Origin: Delphinus delphis
Lineage: Eukaryota; Chordata; Mammalia; Artiodactyla; Delphinidae
NCBI RefSeq assembly: GCF_949987515.2
Contig: NC_082701.1
Span: 38,953,755 to 39,017,754, forward strand
Direction: 5' to 3'
Length of the DNA stretch: 64,000 nt
The translations under genes were made by a program, and so were the position numbers. Positions 27,345 to 39,329 of this stretch are shown here, piece after piece (the stretch's first letter is position 1; every line of letters starts with the position of its first letter). The notes beneath the pieces are model-generated. The model worked only from the letters and a program-made list of their open reading frames with translations. It ran no database searches and was not told the origin of the DNA.

Positions 27345-27778
27345 TGAGGCACTGTTGTAGACTGTATAATTCTTCCCAGTACTTCATCACTCCCTACACC
27401 TATACCATGTGTAGTTCCTGAGATTACAGCTGGAGTATATTTTCCACCCCCTTGATGTCAGCTTGGCTGTATGACTTTATTTAGCCAATGAAATGTTAGT
27501 AGTTGTGATGTGTACAGAGGCTTTACCCATTTCAGTGCTGGGTCTGCTCTCTTGGGCTTCTGCTACCACCTTGTGAAGATGATGTCTTGGGCAGCCCACT
27601 AGTCACGGAGGAATGAGAGATGTGAACTCAACTCATGGCTGGAGCCAAGTTCCACTGATCCCGACAAGATTAGCCAAAATCCAGCTGACCTGCAAATGCA
27701 GAAGTGAGAGAAAAAGACTTATTGTATGACTGAGATTCTAAGCTTGTTTGTTTTGCAGCAGTAGCTGACTAATGCAGG
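27345..27778 (+). mobile_element. Old MaLR LTR (MLT1-like)
   Basis: 'tttagccaatgaaatgttag' and terminal 'gcagtagctgactaatgcag' fit MLT1 LTRs. Confidence 0.55.
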
Positions 27779-28359
27779 CATTTCCCCATGTTGTAGTGTA
27801 GTCTTCAAAATGATCATTTTTAATGGTTGCACAATATCCCAGAAGATTATACAAAATTTCAGTAATCATCCTCCTAATAATTTGGGTAACTAGCAATTTT
27901 ACACTATTAAAATCAAGCCAGGCACATACTCTACTCAGGCATATGACCTTTTCTTTCCTTGGTATATTTATGAATCCCCAGAGGTGAGATGACTGGCTCA
28001 AAAAGGTGACCTTGATAAAAGATTCACCTTATTCGTACTGTACATAACAACATTCAGATTTGTTGCCTTAAACAAGAGAACAAAATGCTGACCAGGTTTT
28101 GATGACAAAAGAGGCACTGGCATCTCAGAAACAGGTGGCTCAGAGCACGCTGTCTGCATGCAGAGTAAAACCAAGGCCCATCACCATAACCCAGAACCTC
28201 AGAGGAGGAATCTAACTTGGAAAATTACAGACGGGAACATGAATTATGTAACCTTAACATTATATGTAAATAAAAAGCTCTCATCACTTGAAACCAATGT
28301 AGGGTGTTATCCCAGAGAAAAGAAAAGGCAGGATACCTCTAATCATCAATAGAACTCTT

Positions 28360-28476
28360 TTTTTTGGCCGCACTGCGTAGCTTGCGGAATCTTAGTTCCC
28401 CCGACCAGGGAGCGAATCCACGCCCCCTGCAGTGGAAGTGCGGAATCCTAACCACTGGACCGCCAGGGAATTCCCA
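28360..28476 (-). mobile_element. CHR-family SINE (short type)
   Basis: 'ttggccgcactgcgtag' through 'ccgccagggaattccc'. Confidence 0.9.
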
Positions 28477-28689
28477 TATAGGACTTGTTTTGAAGAAAGA
28501 CTGTGCCATCTATGAAATGGAAAGAGGAAGAACCAGAGAGGTAAACTAGATTTCTTATGAAGCTGAGCTGCCTCAGTTTCCCCATGGTTTGGGAGAGGCC
28601 GAACATCAAATTATTTTCAAGAAGCTTCAATTTCAAATAAGCACAAAATTTATAATAACCGTATGTTTCTATTTACTGAGATGTTACTA

Positions 28690-28850
28690 CAACCAGCTAC
28701 TATTTGCTAATGCTTTGTGTACATTCTCACAACAACTCATATGAGGTATACCATACACATGTTATCACCACTTCATAGATGGTAAAACTGAGGCGCAGAG
28801 AATTTAATTTTCTGAAAGGCACATGTCTAGTAAGTGTCCAAGCTGGATAA
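28690..28850 (+). mobile_element. MIR SINE
   Basis: 'gtaaaactgaggcgcagag' and 'aaggcacatgtctagtaag'. Confidence 0.7.
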
Positions 28851-29784
28851 ATAAACATTTAAATAGATTTAGTCATCTCAACTCTGAGAATGTAGAAATA
28901 CTCTGAAGATACTCTCCAAAGGCGAGAATACTCATGTTTGCTAACAGGATCCTTGGTCAAGCTCTCAACTCTAGAAAGCATTGGCCTCCACTGCAAGTGA
29001 AAACAGCTGAGTAGTCTATACTGTTTCCTACACTTAATATCTGTCAGTTCTCCCAGAGCCTCCTGATCGTTCTAGAAAAATCTGAATTTCTTCTTCTGCA
29101 AAGCTCAGGATCAGACTCAGGTCATATTCCTGACCTGTCCAAAGCCAGGGACTCCTAACATGGACTGGCAAATCCCCTCCGAGGCTGCTGCATCTTGGCT
29201 TCTCCCAAGATTTAGTGTAAAATCCCCATTTTCCTCCTTTTTGCAAAGTCTTTTTGTGGGGGGAGGGGAGAAATATACATCTATCTTGCTCGTTTTCAAA
29301 TGGAATGGGCATTTAAAAGTTCCAGAGACAATGTTTTCCTTCTGAATCTACCTCATGCACAAGCGGAAGGAGACTCAAGCTGCCTCTTAGTTCAGTATCT
29401 TCAGCTGACAGAGGTGACATGATTTTGAAATAAATGGGATCAGTTTTCAATTTTGTTCCTTCTTTCATTCTCAGCCTAAAATGGAAGTGAAGAATGAGGA
29501 ATTAGGACACAGCCACTATGTTCATCCTCTTTTTATTGTTTATTGTTTCAGAATCATCTCAGACCATTTGCATTTAAAGTCCACCTTCACCTCTGCTTTA
29601 ATCAGAGAAAGTTGTCTTCTTTGCCCAATTATACAGCTTGGAAGAAGCATGTCTTGGGTGGGGGGGAATGAGGGAAGCACGGGCTCCCTTCCAAGACAGC
29701 CAGATATGACAAATAAACCCCATCAGTCAATGGCTAATACATCAAAATGCCTCTACAGCTCCATCCCTGTATCCTCTGATATCT

Positions 29785-30290
29785 AAGATTATAGCTAACA
29801 TATAGTGAGTGCTTACTATGTGTCAGATACTGTGCAAAATGTTTTAAATACCTTATATCTTTTCTCATCCCCTCAATCTTTGAATTATGTATAGCAGCCT
29901 CAAGCAAGGTAGGATAAAGTCGTGTTAAGAGCTTGACTCCTAGGGTCAGATTGACCAGAGCTTTGAATTCCAACCGTATTTCTTAATCGGCTGAATGACC
30001 TCAGGCAAGTTAATTTCCCCCTTTAAGACTCAGCTTTCTCATTTGTAAAACAGAAATAAAATTCATACCTATGCCTTAGATAAAGATGAAGGTTGAAATA
30101 AATAATATATTTAAATAAAGCCTGGCATATGGAAGGCTCTCAATAAATTTTGGCCCTGATTAGCTTTAATTTACAGTTGAGGAAAATGTGCCTTGCCTGA
30201 GACCACCTAGTAAATTCTGAACCCAAGATCTGAACCCATGTCTGCCTGACTCCAAAGTCTACTTTAGCCTCTTTGCTATTCTGCCTTCCT
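29785..30290 (+). mobile_element. MIR-like repeats
   Basis: 'gtgagtgcttactatgtgtc' at 29803 and 'gaatgacctcaggcaagtta' / 'ctttctcatttgtaaaacag' at about 29990-30050. Confidence 0.6.
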
Positions 30291-30523
30291 GCACGTCAAA
30301 GTTAAATGCATGAGTCTCCATGTTCACAGTAATTTATTTGCTTTGATATGGAGACTAGGATTGGATATACTCAGAATATTTGTGATATTAAGCAACATGG
30401 CTCTTGTTAGCTTCTAAAACTTTTCTACAAAATCTGTATGATAACAAAAATGACTCACATAACAGAAATGTTTAGGGAAAAGTGATTTCTACAGTAAGAA
30501 ACTTTAAAAATATACCTTTCATG

Positions 30524-30862
30524 GGGCTTCCCTGGTGGCGCAGTGGTTAAGAATCCGCCTGCCAATGCAGGAGACACGGGTTTGAGCCCTGGTCTGGGAA
30601 AATCCCACATGCTGCAGAGTAACTAAGCCCGTGCGCGACAACTACTGAGCCTGCGCTCAAGAGCCTGCGAGCCACGACTACTGAAGCCCACGTGCCTAGA
30701 GCCTGTGCTCCACAACAAGAGAAGCCACCGCAGTGAGAAGCCCGCACACCACAATGAAGAGGAGCCCCCGCTCGCCGCAGAGAAATGCCTGCGTGCAGCA
30801 ACGAAGACCCAACACAGCCAAAAATAAAATAAATAAATAAATAAAATAAAATTATTTAAATA
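30524..30862 (+). mobile_element. Long CHR SINE
   Basis: Long form ending in AAATAAATAAATAAA. Flanks TATACCTTTCAT / TATATCTTTCAT. Confidence 0.93.
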
Positions 30863-30926
30863 TATATATATATCTTTCATTATGAGATCTATATAATGAC
30901 ATTACAGAAAGATTAAAAAGTAGAGA

Positions 30927-31448
30927 ATGACAATGGAATATTACTCAGCCATAAAAAGAAACGAAATTGAGTTATTTGTAGGGAGATGGATGGACCTAGA
31001 GTCTGTCATACAGAGTGAAGTAAGTCAGAAAGAGAAAAACAAATACCGTATGCTAACACATATATACGGAATCTAAAAAAAAAAACAAAGGTTCTGAAGA
31101 ACCTAGGGGCAGGACAGGAATAAAGACGCAGACATAGAGAATGGACTTGAGGACACGGGGAGGGGGAAGGGTAAGCTGGGACGAAGTGAGAGAGTGGCAT
31201 GGACATATATATACTACCAAATGTAAAACAGATAGCTAGTGGGAAGCAGCTGCATAGCACAGGGAGATGAGCTCTGTGCTTTGTGACCACCTAGAGGGGT
31301 GGGACAGGGAGGGTGGGAGGGAGATGGAAGAGGGAGGAGATATGTGGGTGTAGGTATATGTATAGCTGATTCACTTTGTTATAAAGCAGAAACTAACAGA
31401 CCATTGTAAAGCAATTATACTCCAATAAAGATGTTAAAAAAAAAAAAA
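30927..31448 (+). mobile_element. LINE-1 3' end (5'-truncated)
   Basis: 'aatggaatattactcagcca', 'agagtgaagtaagtcagaa' and terminal 'actccaataaagatgtt' plus poly-A. Confidence 0.88.
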
Positions 31449-31460
31449 GTAGACAATGAC

Positions 31461-31578
31461 AGGGAATTCCCTGGTGGTCCAGAGATTAGGACTCCATGCT
31501 TTCACTGCTGAAGGCCCAGGTTTGATCCTTGGTCTGAGGACTAAGGTCCCACAAGCTGTGTGATATGGCCAAAAAAAA
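31461..31578 (+). mobile_element. CHR-family SINE (short type)
   Basis: 'gggaattccctggtggtcca' head and 'atggcc' plus A tail. Flanks GTAGACAATGA / GTAGAGAATGA. Confidence 0.9.
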
Positions 31579-31599
31579 AAAAAAGGTAGAGAATGAGAA

Positions 31600-32690
31600 A
31601 ACTCCTTCCTACCGCTGTATCATACAGCTGCTTCCACTTTTGCTTATTCATTTCCAGTGTTAGTCCATTGGCAGATATATTTTAGCAAAGTTGTAATCAT
31701 AGTATACACTGTGTTTTGCATCCTGTTGGGGTCAGTTGTTCTGGAGGCCCCTTCCCACTCTGCAGTTTCCCACTGAGACACTGTCCACATTACAGCCTAA
31801 GGAGGGGTGATTCCCGGCACAGCAGATCCTCTAATGTTCCAGTTGATTTCTTAGCCAAACCCACCTGAATTCACGCCTACAGAAAGAAAGATGATGATGG
31901 GCAAGTAAAAGATACAGAAGCTCTTCACCAAACTCCATCACATACGGAGGTAGGGGTGGAGTGAAGACATTTTAGGCAACTCAGCAACAGAGTAACATGA
32001 TTAGGACGGACGCATTCTTCTCCCCTCATTTCCCCACAGGTCAGTGTGAGAAGCTGCCATTGGTGGTTGTGCCCTCCCTCAAGGGTGCCTGTTGCCAGGC
32101 ACACAATGCAGGAGGTCTGTATAACAGACTCTGTTCATTCAAAGCTACCTAAACAGTGTTGTCCAAATTTTCCTGATAAGAATCACCTGGTGTGGTTGTT
32201 AAAATTCCAGATCCTAGGCCCCTCTCAGCTTTAGGGCAGGGGCCTAAGACTGGAATTTGGAGATCATTTAGGAAACGTTGTATTGACTGTTGAAATGGGT
32301 GGAGACTGTGACTGAATTACAGGAAGAACACCCACTCACTACTTACAGTGCTACCCAGGAATGACCAGAACGTCCATCAGACTGAGCTTGGAGGAAGTAC
32401 CCATGTACTTGTGTGGGTTTCAGAGCCAAATGTGACAAGGTTCAAATATAGCCTCAGGTACCCAAATGTGATCTGGGCAGGTTAACTGCTCTTTCTTACA
32501 TAAAATGGAAATAATAATATAGCCATGTCTCAGACAGTTGTCATAAAGATTCAATGCTGTGTTCCATGTGCTTGGTACAAAATCCAAGTGTCGACAAACA
32601 GTAGCTATTAAACCACCACTAAATTCTCAGTGCCTGGCATGTGATGAAACACTGCTACTTAACCTTTCTGAAGCTTAGTTTCTTCCTAGG
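31600..32690. other. No gene recognised; MIR-like piece at about 32430-32620
   Basis: Unique-looking sequence; 'gatctgggcaggttaactgc' and 'cataaaatggaaataataat' suggest a MIR remnant. Confidence 0.45.
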
Positions 32691-33240
32691 TATAAGAGAT
32701 GTTGGGAAGGGGGAAATTTCCCCCCTACCCCTCGAGTTCTTTTAGCTGAAGATTGACACAAGACAAATTAACAGGAGAAAAAAAATTAATTAGAATGCAG
32801 AGAGGTCTCATAGAAATGCCTCCCCAAGCGACCAAAGAAGGCTGTTCATATAACATTTTTAGACAGAGAAACAATTATTTGTGAAGATTTAACAAAGGGG
32901 TTTGTGCTTGGGGTAGCCGACTCAGGAAGGAACAGAGTTTGCTTATTCGGCTTTCTTAGCCTTGAATTCCTTAACTGGTGATAAGGATACTTTCTAATCT
33001 CCTGGTATAGAGAGGATACTTTGACACGGGAGATTTCTTTTCTACTTTCTGGGGGAAAACGGGGGGGTGGGGTGGTCAGAATGTTTTTTTTTAATATCAG
33101 TCTTTCCCCCACCACCTGTTTCTCAAGTAGTTTTCACTCAGAATTATCAATATGCCATTGTGGCATATCTTGGGGCAGCCTACTCTGAACCCCAACACAG
33201 GGGTACTATGAAATGCTGGCCTAATACTAAATCCTCTGTA
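32690..33240. repeat. Unclassified repeat-like segment
   Basis: Has LTR-like base composition and G/C runs but I cannot assign a family. Nothing recognised from 33240 to 33930 either. Confidence 0.3.
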
Positions 33241-34097
33241 AATGGTGGCTCTTAAGACATGCCCTGGAGATTAGATAGTAATAATATATCAGTGTTTATT
33301 TCCTGACTTTGATGACTGTCTTGTGGTTATGTAGAATAATGTGTTCAGGGATAATGGGAAATCAGGTTAGTAATTTACTTTCGAATAATTCAAGAAAAAG
33401 TTATTTACAACTGTACTTGCAAATTTTCTGCCAGTTTGAAATTGTTTCCAAATAAAAACATTATACAAAAATGTACACTATTAATAATGTACTATTTATA
33501 ATATAATATGTACTTCTTTGATTTTCATTTCTGATATAAACCAAGATACCTTGTAGAGAGATAAGAGAAAAATGTGAAGAAATGGCAATAAATCCAATTG
33601 TTAATTACTAAAAAACAAAAAGACATCCCCTGGACCCTGCTGAGTTTTTCTCACTGGACACGTCTCAGGTATAATTTTTTTAAAAAATGCTGTGTCTCTG
33701 GGACAATTTGTGGGATGTATTGCTTTTGTGCAATCAGATTATTACCTGCTCTGTTTGCCACATGTAGGCAATGTCATGAAGTGATAATGCTCGCCATATT
33801 AGAACCAGATTTGGTACAAACTGGATTTGTGTGGCAGTCTGTAATAGTAGTAATTTCTAGGACAATTCACCATGAATAGTGAGCTGAAAGATTGTAACAA
33901 TGGGAGACAGGAAATATGGGAGTCCAGTAGTTCCCGAACCTGGCTGACCATAGAATCACCTGGGAATCCTAAAAATACAGATTCATTGTTTGCTGCATCG
34001 TGTCTGGGGAGAAGCCTGAGAACCTGCTTTTTTTTTTTTGTTTTTTTCTCTTTTTAAAAAATTTTTAGTTTTTTTTTATTATTATTTATTTATTTAT

Positions 34098-34291
34098 TTT
34101 TGGTACGCGGGCCTCTCACTGTTGTGGCCTCTTCCGTTGCGGAGCACAAGCTCCAGCCGCGCAGGCTCAGCGGCCATGGCTCACGGGCCCAGCCGCTTCG
34201 CGGCATGTGGGATCTTCCCGGACCGGGGCACGAACCTGTGTCGCCTGCATCGGCAGGCAGACTCTCAACCACTGCGCCACCAGGGAAGCCC
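34098..34291 (-). mobile_element. CHR SINE
   Basis: 'tggtacgcgggcc' through 'gccaccagggaagccc' within a T-rich tract. Confidence 0.92.
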
Positions 34292-34570
34292 TTTAGTTTA
34301 TTTTTATTTAAAAAAAAAATTTAGAATCTGCATTTTTAAAAAGTGTGCTGAAAGGTTCTGATGAGCAGCCAAGACTGGGAACTAATTATTTGGTTGTAGT
34401 GTAGAACCTGATAGTTGACGTTTTTTCTTTCCTTACTCATTTTAAAGATGTCTATCTTGATTAAACACATTGCCAGCCACCTCCCGGCAATGAGGAGGCT
34501 CTTTTGTTTTTGTGAGCTTGGTTGATTTCATAACTGACCATTTGGGTTGCTGGACTTTCTTTGTGTTTTG

Positions 34571-34756
34571 TCTTTTTTTTTTTTTTTTGCAGTACGCGGG
34601 CGTCTTACTGCTGCAGCCTCTCCTGCCACAGAGTACAGGCTCCGGACGCGCAGGCTCAGCGGCCATGGCTCACCGGCCCAGCCGCCCCGAGGGAAGAACC
34701 CGCGTCCCCTGCATCGGCAGGCGGATTCCCAACCACTGCGCCACCAGAGAAGCCCC
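34571..34756 (-). mobile_element. CHR SINE nested in an older SINE
   Basis: 'gcagtacgcgggcg' through 'gccaccagagaagcccc', internally shortened. TGTGTTTTGTCTKTTTT lies on both sides. Confidence 0.93.
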
Positions 34757-34880
34757 TGTGTTTTGTCTGTTTTGGTCACACGGCTTGTGGGATCTTAGTT
34801 CCTGACCAGGGATTGAACCCAAGCCCTTGGCAGTGAAAACACTGAGTCCCAACCACTGGAGCGCCAGGGAATTCCCCGTG
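34757..34880 (-). mobile_element. Older CHR-family SINE, host of the nested copy
   Basis: 'ttggtcacacggcttgtggg' through 'agcgccagggaattcccc'. Its T-rich tail was split by the younger insertion. Confidence 0.88.
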
Positions 34881-35233
34881 GGTCACTGTTTTTCGCTTTT
34901 TTTTTTTTTTATTTCTTCCTGTTTTAAATTTCCGCCCTTATGTTTCAAGTTCACCAATAGGGAGCCCGCCAAACTCTAAGCTCCCATCCTCCACCCCAGA
35001 GAAAGCGGAACCCCAGGCCAGCATGTTCTCCTTTTCTCTCTACCCACAACCTCGCTGTGTGGCCCCAGGTCTGCTGTGTATTTCCAGATCCTGTAAGTAA
35101 TAACCCTTTATTTTTTTCAAAGGTTCCTGATGGTTATTGCTGAAGGGTGTCTCGCAGTCATAATAAGAACGAGAAGGGCCAGTCAATTCCCTTTGGTGCA
35201 CGACACCTTTTCTCAATATTAAAAATTATTGCT

Positions 35234-35447
35234 GGGCTTCCCTGGTGGCGCAGTGGTTGAGAATCCGCCTGTCGATGCTAGGGGACACAGGTTCGTGCCC
35301 CGGTCCGGGAAGATCCCACATGTCGCGGAGAGGCTGGGCCCGTGAGCCATGGCTACTGAACCTGCGCGTCCGGAGCCTGTGCTCTGCAACGGGAGTAGGC
35401 CGCAACAGTGAGAGGCCCGCGTACAGCAAAAAAAAAAAAAAAAAAAA
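35234..35447 (+). mobile_element. CHR SINE
   Basis: 'gggcttccctggtggcgcag' head and 19-A tail; flanks contain ATTGCT. Confidence 0.93.
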
Positions 35448-36009
35448 GATTGCTAAGTCTATACTGTAATAATTTTTGCAGTCTATAAGGATGGCTACCC
35501 AAAAGAAACCAAAAAAGAGCTCCAGGGGACTGTGATTTGTGTAGGCTGTAGAGGGAAGCTGCAGATCAAAGTAGTAAGTAGAAGAAACTTAATCAAAACA
35601 ATACTAACAGTATTAGCAGTCAAATCAATAACAGGAAACCCAGCAGCAGTTTCAACAGGATTTAACTGCAACTGTTGGGCTTATAGAGGCTACCAGAAAA
35701 ATTAAGTGAGAAGGTCAACGAGATGCACTGCTTAATTACCTATCTGACTCTAGCACTGCTTTCTTTTCCTTATTGCATTAAACATTTCTCGAGTAATACA
35801 GGCATAATGTACAAAATAACAATTTCTCCTCCCCTTACCATCTTCCTTTCCAATTCTACTCCCCAGGGTGAAATCCTTAATAATAGTTTGATGTGTATCC
35901 AAACAGGTTTTTCTGTAGTCTTGTTCTCCAAGAAGTTTAAAGTTTCAAGCCAGAACTAACTCACTTTTCACCTACTTATTAAAAGGACAAATTTCTATTG
36001 ATAGAAAGG

Positions 36010-36295
36010 CAATATTCAGCCCCGCCCCCGGCCCTTGAGGCTGGAAAGACAGCCACTAAGAGGCAAATGCCTTCTAATTAGTTTTCTGAGAAACTGAAAC
36101 CTAAAAGACAGAAGCATGTTTACCTTTGGTTTCAGGAAACCAGGTTTAAAAAGGCAGGGAACATTCTCGTTTCCCTTCTTAAGGAAATAAAAATTTCTTC
36201 TGGGCTTGCTTTTGTTAAGCTGCAGACACCCAAACAGGTCAGGACTCAGGTGTTTTCAGCACCCAGACCCTAAGGAATCTTCTAATTCGCTAGGT
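36010..36295 (+). promoter_or_regulatory. Candidate interferon-responsive promoter (ISRE) upstream of the SLFN11-like gene
   Basis: A GC box run (ccccgcccccggccc at about 36020) is followed by a consensus ISRE, GAGAAACTGAAACC, at 36088-36101. A TATA-like 'ggtttaaaaagg' at about 36144 and an ISRE-like inverted 'tctcgtttccctt' at about 36165 come next. A possible first-exon donor CTAG|GTAGGT lies near 36293. It is unique sequence about 9.6 kb before the first coding exon. SLFN genes are interferon-stimulated; use by this gene is inferred. Confidence 0.5.
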
Positions 36296-36914
36296 AGGTA
36301 GAGACTGCCTGGAGAGACCTGAGCCATGCCTGTTCAACAGAAAAGATGGGCTGAAAAAACGACCACAGAACCCTAAGATAAAAATCCACCCTGCGGCTAG
36401 AGACCCTTCCAGATATATCTACTTTAGGCAAGAGAGGCTGAGGTGGACCTGTTATGCCCACATTTTTCTTAAGTGAAATAGACAGGAGAACTGGCCCTTA
36501 GATGGGACTCACCTTCTAGCTGAGGCCAGGGATGCAGGATTCCAGCCAGACAACCTGACAGAGGTCTGAGACAGTGCTGTAGAGAGTTATAAGGTGGACT
36601 GATCAACGAACTATCTGGAAACAAACTTTCAGATGGGACAGGGAGGAGCTAGAGTCTTGGTGGGAAGGGGTGACTGTGACAAAGGATTCTTTGTCAGGTA
36701 CCCAATTGGTTGATCTCTACAGAAAGGGTTTTCTTGTTTTTCATAATGTATACACTTTCATTTTCAGAAAAAAACTTTAAAATATATTGACCCGGAAGCT
36801 CTGACCTAGTTGGATTTTCCAGGTTATTTTTTGCAAGTGTGTCAAAAATTCATTTAGTTATTTTGTTTACCAACATTTATTAAAGCACTGGAAAATAACT
36901 TGCCCAACTTTATT

Positions 36915-37612
36915 TTTTATTTATTTTTTTAATAGAAAGTTCTCTAAGTCTTTTTATTATTATTACTGAGATATAACTGACATGTAACACTGTATTACTT
37001 TAAGGTATACAGCACAATGATTTGATATATGTATATATTGCAAAGTGATTACTACAAAAAGTTTAGTTAACATCTGTGACCACACATAGTTACATTTTTT
37101 TCTTATGATGAGAACTTTTAAGATATACTCTTTTAGCAACTTTCAAATATACAGTAAAGTATTCTTAACTGTAGTCACCATGCTGTGCATTATATCCCAG
37201 GACTTATTTATAACTGGAAGTTTGTACCTTTTGACCACCTTAACACATTTCACCCTCCCTTCCCTCACTTCTGGCAACCACCGATCTGTTCTATGAGTTC
37301 AGTTTATTGTCATTTTTTAAGATTCCACATATAAGTAAGATCATACAGCATTTGTCTTTCTGACTTATTTTACTTAGCATAATACCCTCAAGGTCCATCC
37401 ATGTTGTCACAAATGGCAATATTTCCTTCCTTTTATGGTTGAGTAATATTCCATCATATATACACACCACATTTTCTTTATCTACTTATGGACAATTAGG
37501 TTGTTTCCACATCTTGGCTATTGTGAATAATTTTTTTTTTATTTTCATTGGAGTATAGTTGCTTTACAATAGTGTATTAGTTTATACTGTACAGCAACTT
37601 CCCAACTTTAAC
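36915..37612 (-). mobile_element. Old LINE-1 3' region
   Basis: Inverted L1 3' sequence ('actgagatataactgacatg', 'tatatattgcaaagtgatta', 'ggtccatccatgttgtca'), then a second L1 piece from 37528 ('ggagtatagttgctttacaa'). Confidence 0.75.
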
Positions 37613-38169
37613 AAGTTGCTTCTTCTAATCTTTTTGGAGATAGGGCACGAATGAATGTAAAATTAGGAATAATTCAGCAAGTGGATGGTTGAGAAATTTA
37701 CCACTCTATAATAGGAAAAAAATCATCTGTGATAATAGATACTTATTTTCCTAGGCACAGGCAACACCTACAGATATTCTGGGTATCTTGCAGACATCAA
37801 CTGCCATACTCATTTTTACAACATAAATATGTTTTTATTACTGCAGCCATAGATGTAAGGTGATTTTTTAGACCCAAATTAAATGAGGACAAACTACTAG
37901 AGAGTATACTTACAGCATTGATGTGGGGAAAAGAAATAAGTCAGAGAAGGTCATCTAATCCTGAGCAGGTCATAACTTCTCTGGTTTGAGTCTTCATCTT
38001 TGAAATACAAGATAGCATAATGCCTGGGGCAGACAGAGCCAGGTCTGAGGTTGTGGGTCTCCTCTGTCCAGGGTCTGATTGTTTGTTTGTTTGTGGATTC
38101 CAATTTTCTCAGCCCCGGGGACTCATAACCCTTCCCCATTCCATTCTTCCCCTTGGGCCCACACGCAGA

Positions 38170-38405
38170 GGCTCTGCTTCTCAGACTAGCTTTTCCCAAG
38201 CTGCGCGCGCACGCACGCTCAAGAAACCCTTCCGGTTGGGGGCGGGGAAGCAGGAAAAGACAAACCAAAACGCCAGGTGGGGGAGGTGCAGGGCGCAGGC
38301 GCAGAGCCGAAGGGCAGGAGTGCTCAAGTGCGAGCAGTGAGCCCGAGAGGGAAGGACTCGTTTGTGCGTGTTGAGCGCGGGAGAGCGGGACTCGGGTTTT
38401 TTTGG
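38170..38405 (+). promoter_or_regulatory. CpG-rich candidate promoter upstream of the SLFN11-like gene
   Basis: Locally CpG-dense with an ETS core and GC box ('cccttccggttgggggcggg', about 38227) and an NRF1-like 'gggcgcaggcgcag' at about 38290. A possible donor AGCA|GTGAGC is near 38336, and a (GT)n tract follows immediately. Human SLFN11 is driven from a methylation-sensitive CpG-island promoter bound by ETS factors, so this is a candidate equivalent. Confidence 0.5.
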
Positions 38406-38406
38406 G

Positions 38407-38450
<44 letters not shown>
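38407..38450. repeat. (GT)n microsatellite
   Basis: About 22 GT units with one interruption, directly after the CpG-rich segment. Confidence 0.97.
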
Positions 38451-38452
<2 letters not shown>

Positions 38453-38540
38453 TGTTACCTTAAGACTCTTAGATTATACACTAATATGTGTGTGTGTGTG
38501 AGATGTTACCTTAAGACTCTAAGATTATACACTAATATGT
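38451..38540 (+). repeat. 51-bp tandem duplication
   Basis: GATGTTACCTTAAGACTC with following bases occurs at 38451 and again at 38502; a diverged third copy is at 38816-38840. Confidence 0.92.
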
Positions 38541-38757
38541 ATAAAATAAATAACTAATGAGAACCTGCTGTATAGCACAGGGAACTCTACTTAGTGCTCT
38601 GTGGAGACCTAAATGAAAAGGAAATGCAAAAAAGACGGGATGTATGTATACATATGGCCGATTCACTTCGCTTTACAGTAGAAACTAACACAACATTGTG
38701 AAACAACTATACCCCAAGTAAAAAATAAATTAAAATCCAAGAATTTCGTGAAGAAAA
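38528..38757 (+). mobile_element. LINE-1 3' fragment
   Basis: 'gctgtatagcacagggaact' and 'actaacacaacattgtgaaa' identify the L1 3' region. Flanks AAGACTCTAAGATTA (38513-38527) and AAGACTCCAAGATTA (38758-38772). Confidence 0.85.
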
Positions 38758-38781
38758 AAGACTCCAAGATTAAAGACTCAG

Positions 38782-38783
<2 letters not shown>

Positions 38784-38816
<33 letters not shown>
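38784..38816. repeat. (GT)n microsatellite
   Basis: Second GT tract of the cluster. Confidence 0.97.
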
Positions 38817-38817
<1 letters not shown>

Positions 38818-39027
38818 TGTTGCCTTAAAACTAAGATTAAAATACCCCCCTGCTACTCTTCTTAAATAATGCTTCTCTAGAGTACTTTGTAAATATATAT
38901 TATCAAACAAATGTTTGTATTTATTGAGATAATTTTGACTTTCTATTAATGTTCCTATGACTTTTTTATTAATTAATGGTTTTTCTTGTATTGTCTAATC
39001 TTGTATTCTGGGCTAAACCCAATTTGG

Positions 39028-39029
<2 letters not shown>

Positions 39030-39064
<35 letters not shown>
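39030..39064. repeat. (GT)n microsatellite
   Basis: Third GT tract, about 17 units. Confidence 0.97.
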
Positions 39065-39065
<1 letters not shown>

Positions 39066-39329
39066 AATAATAGAAATAATAATAAACTTTAAGTACAAAA
39101 AACAAATCTAAAAAACTCTTTTGTTATCCCCAATTTTTGTTACTCCATTACCTCAAATTGACAACTGCTGGCATCTTGCCATAGTTACTTCAAGCTTTTA
39201 AAAAATTCAATAAGTAAAATATTGTAGATAAGTTTGAGGTTCTCTTTGCCTTCTATTTCCAGTTTCATTTTTCTCTCCTTTTCTCAGAAGCAACCAACAT
39301 TCTGAGTTACTGTATATCTTTTACACTAT

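Noticed and set aside
33598..33879. 93-residue Cys-rich open frame as a small gene
   Set aside because: No start context, splice sites or known homologue; short enough to arise by chance.
34528..34805. Overlapping open frames repeated at many sites (e.g. '[19 protein letters not shown]' type)
   Set aside because: These are translations of CHR SINEs and recur at every copy; not proteins.
38401..39064. GT-rich cluster as a CRISPR-like or satellite array
   Set aside because: It is three ordinary GT microsatellites plus a 51-bp duplication; no regular repeat-spacer structure, and the genome is mammalian.
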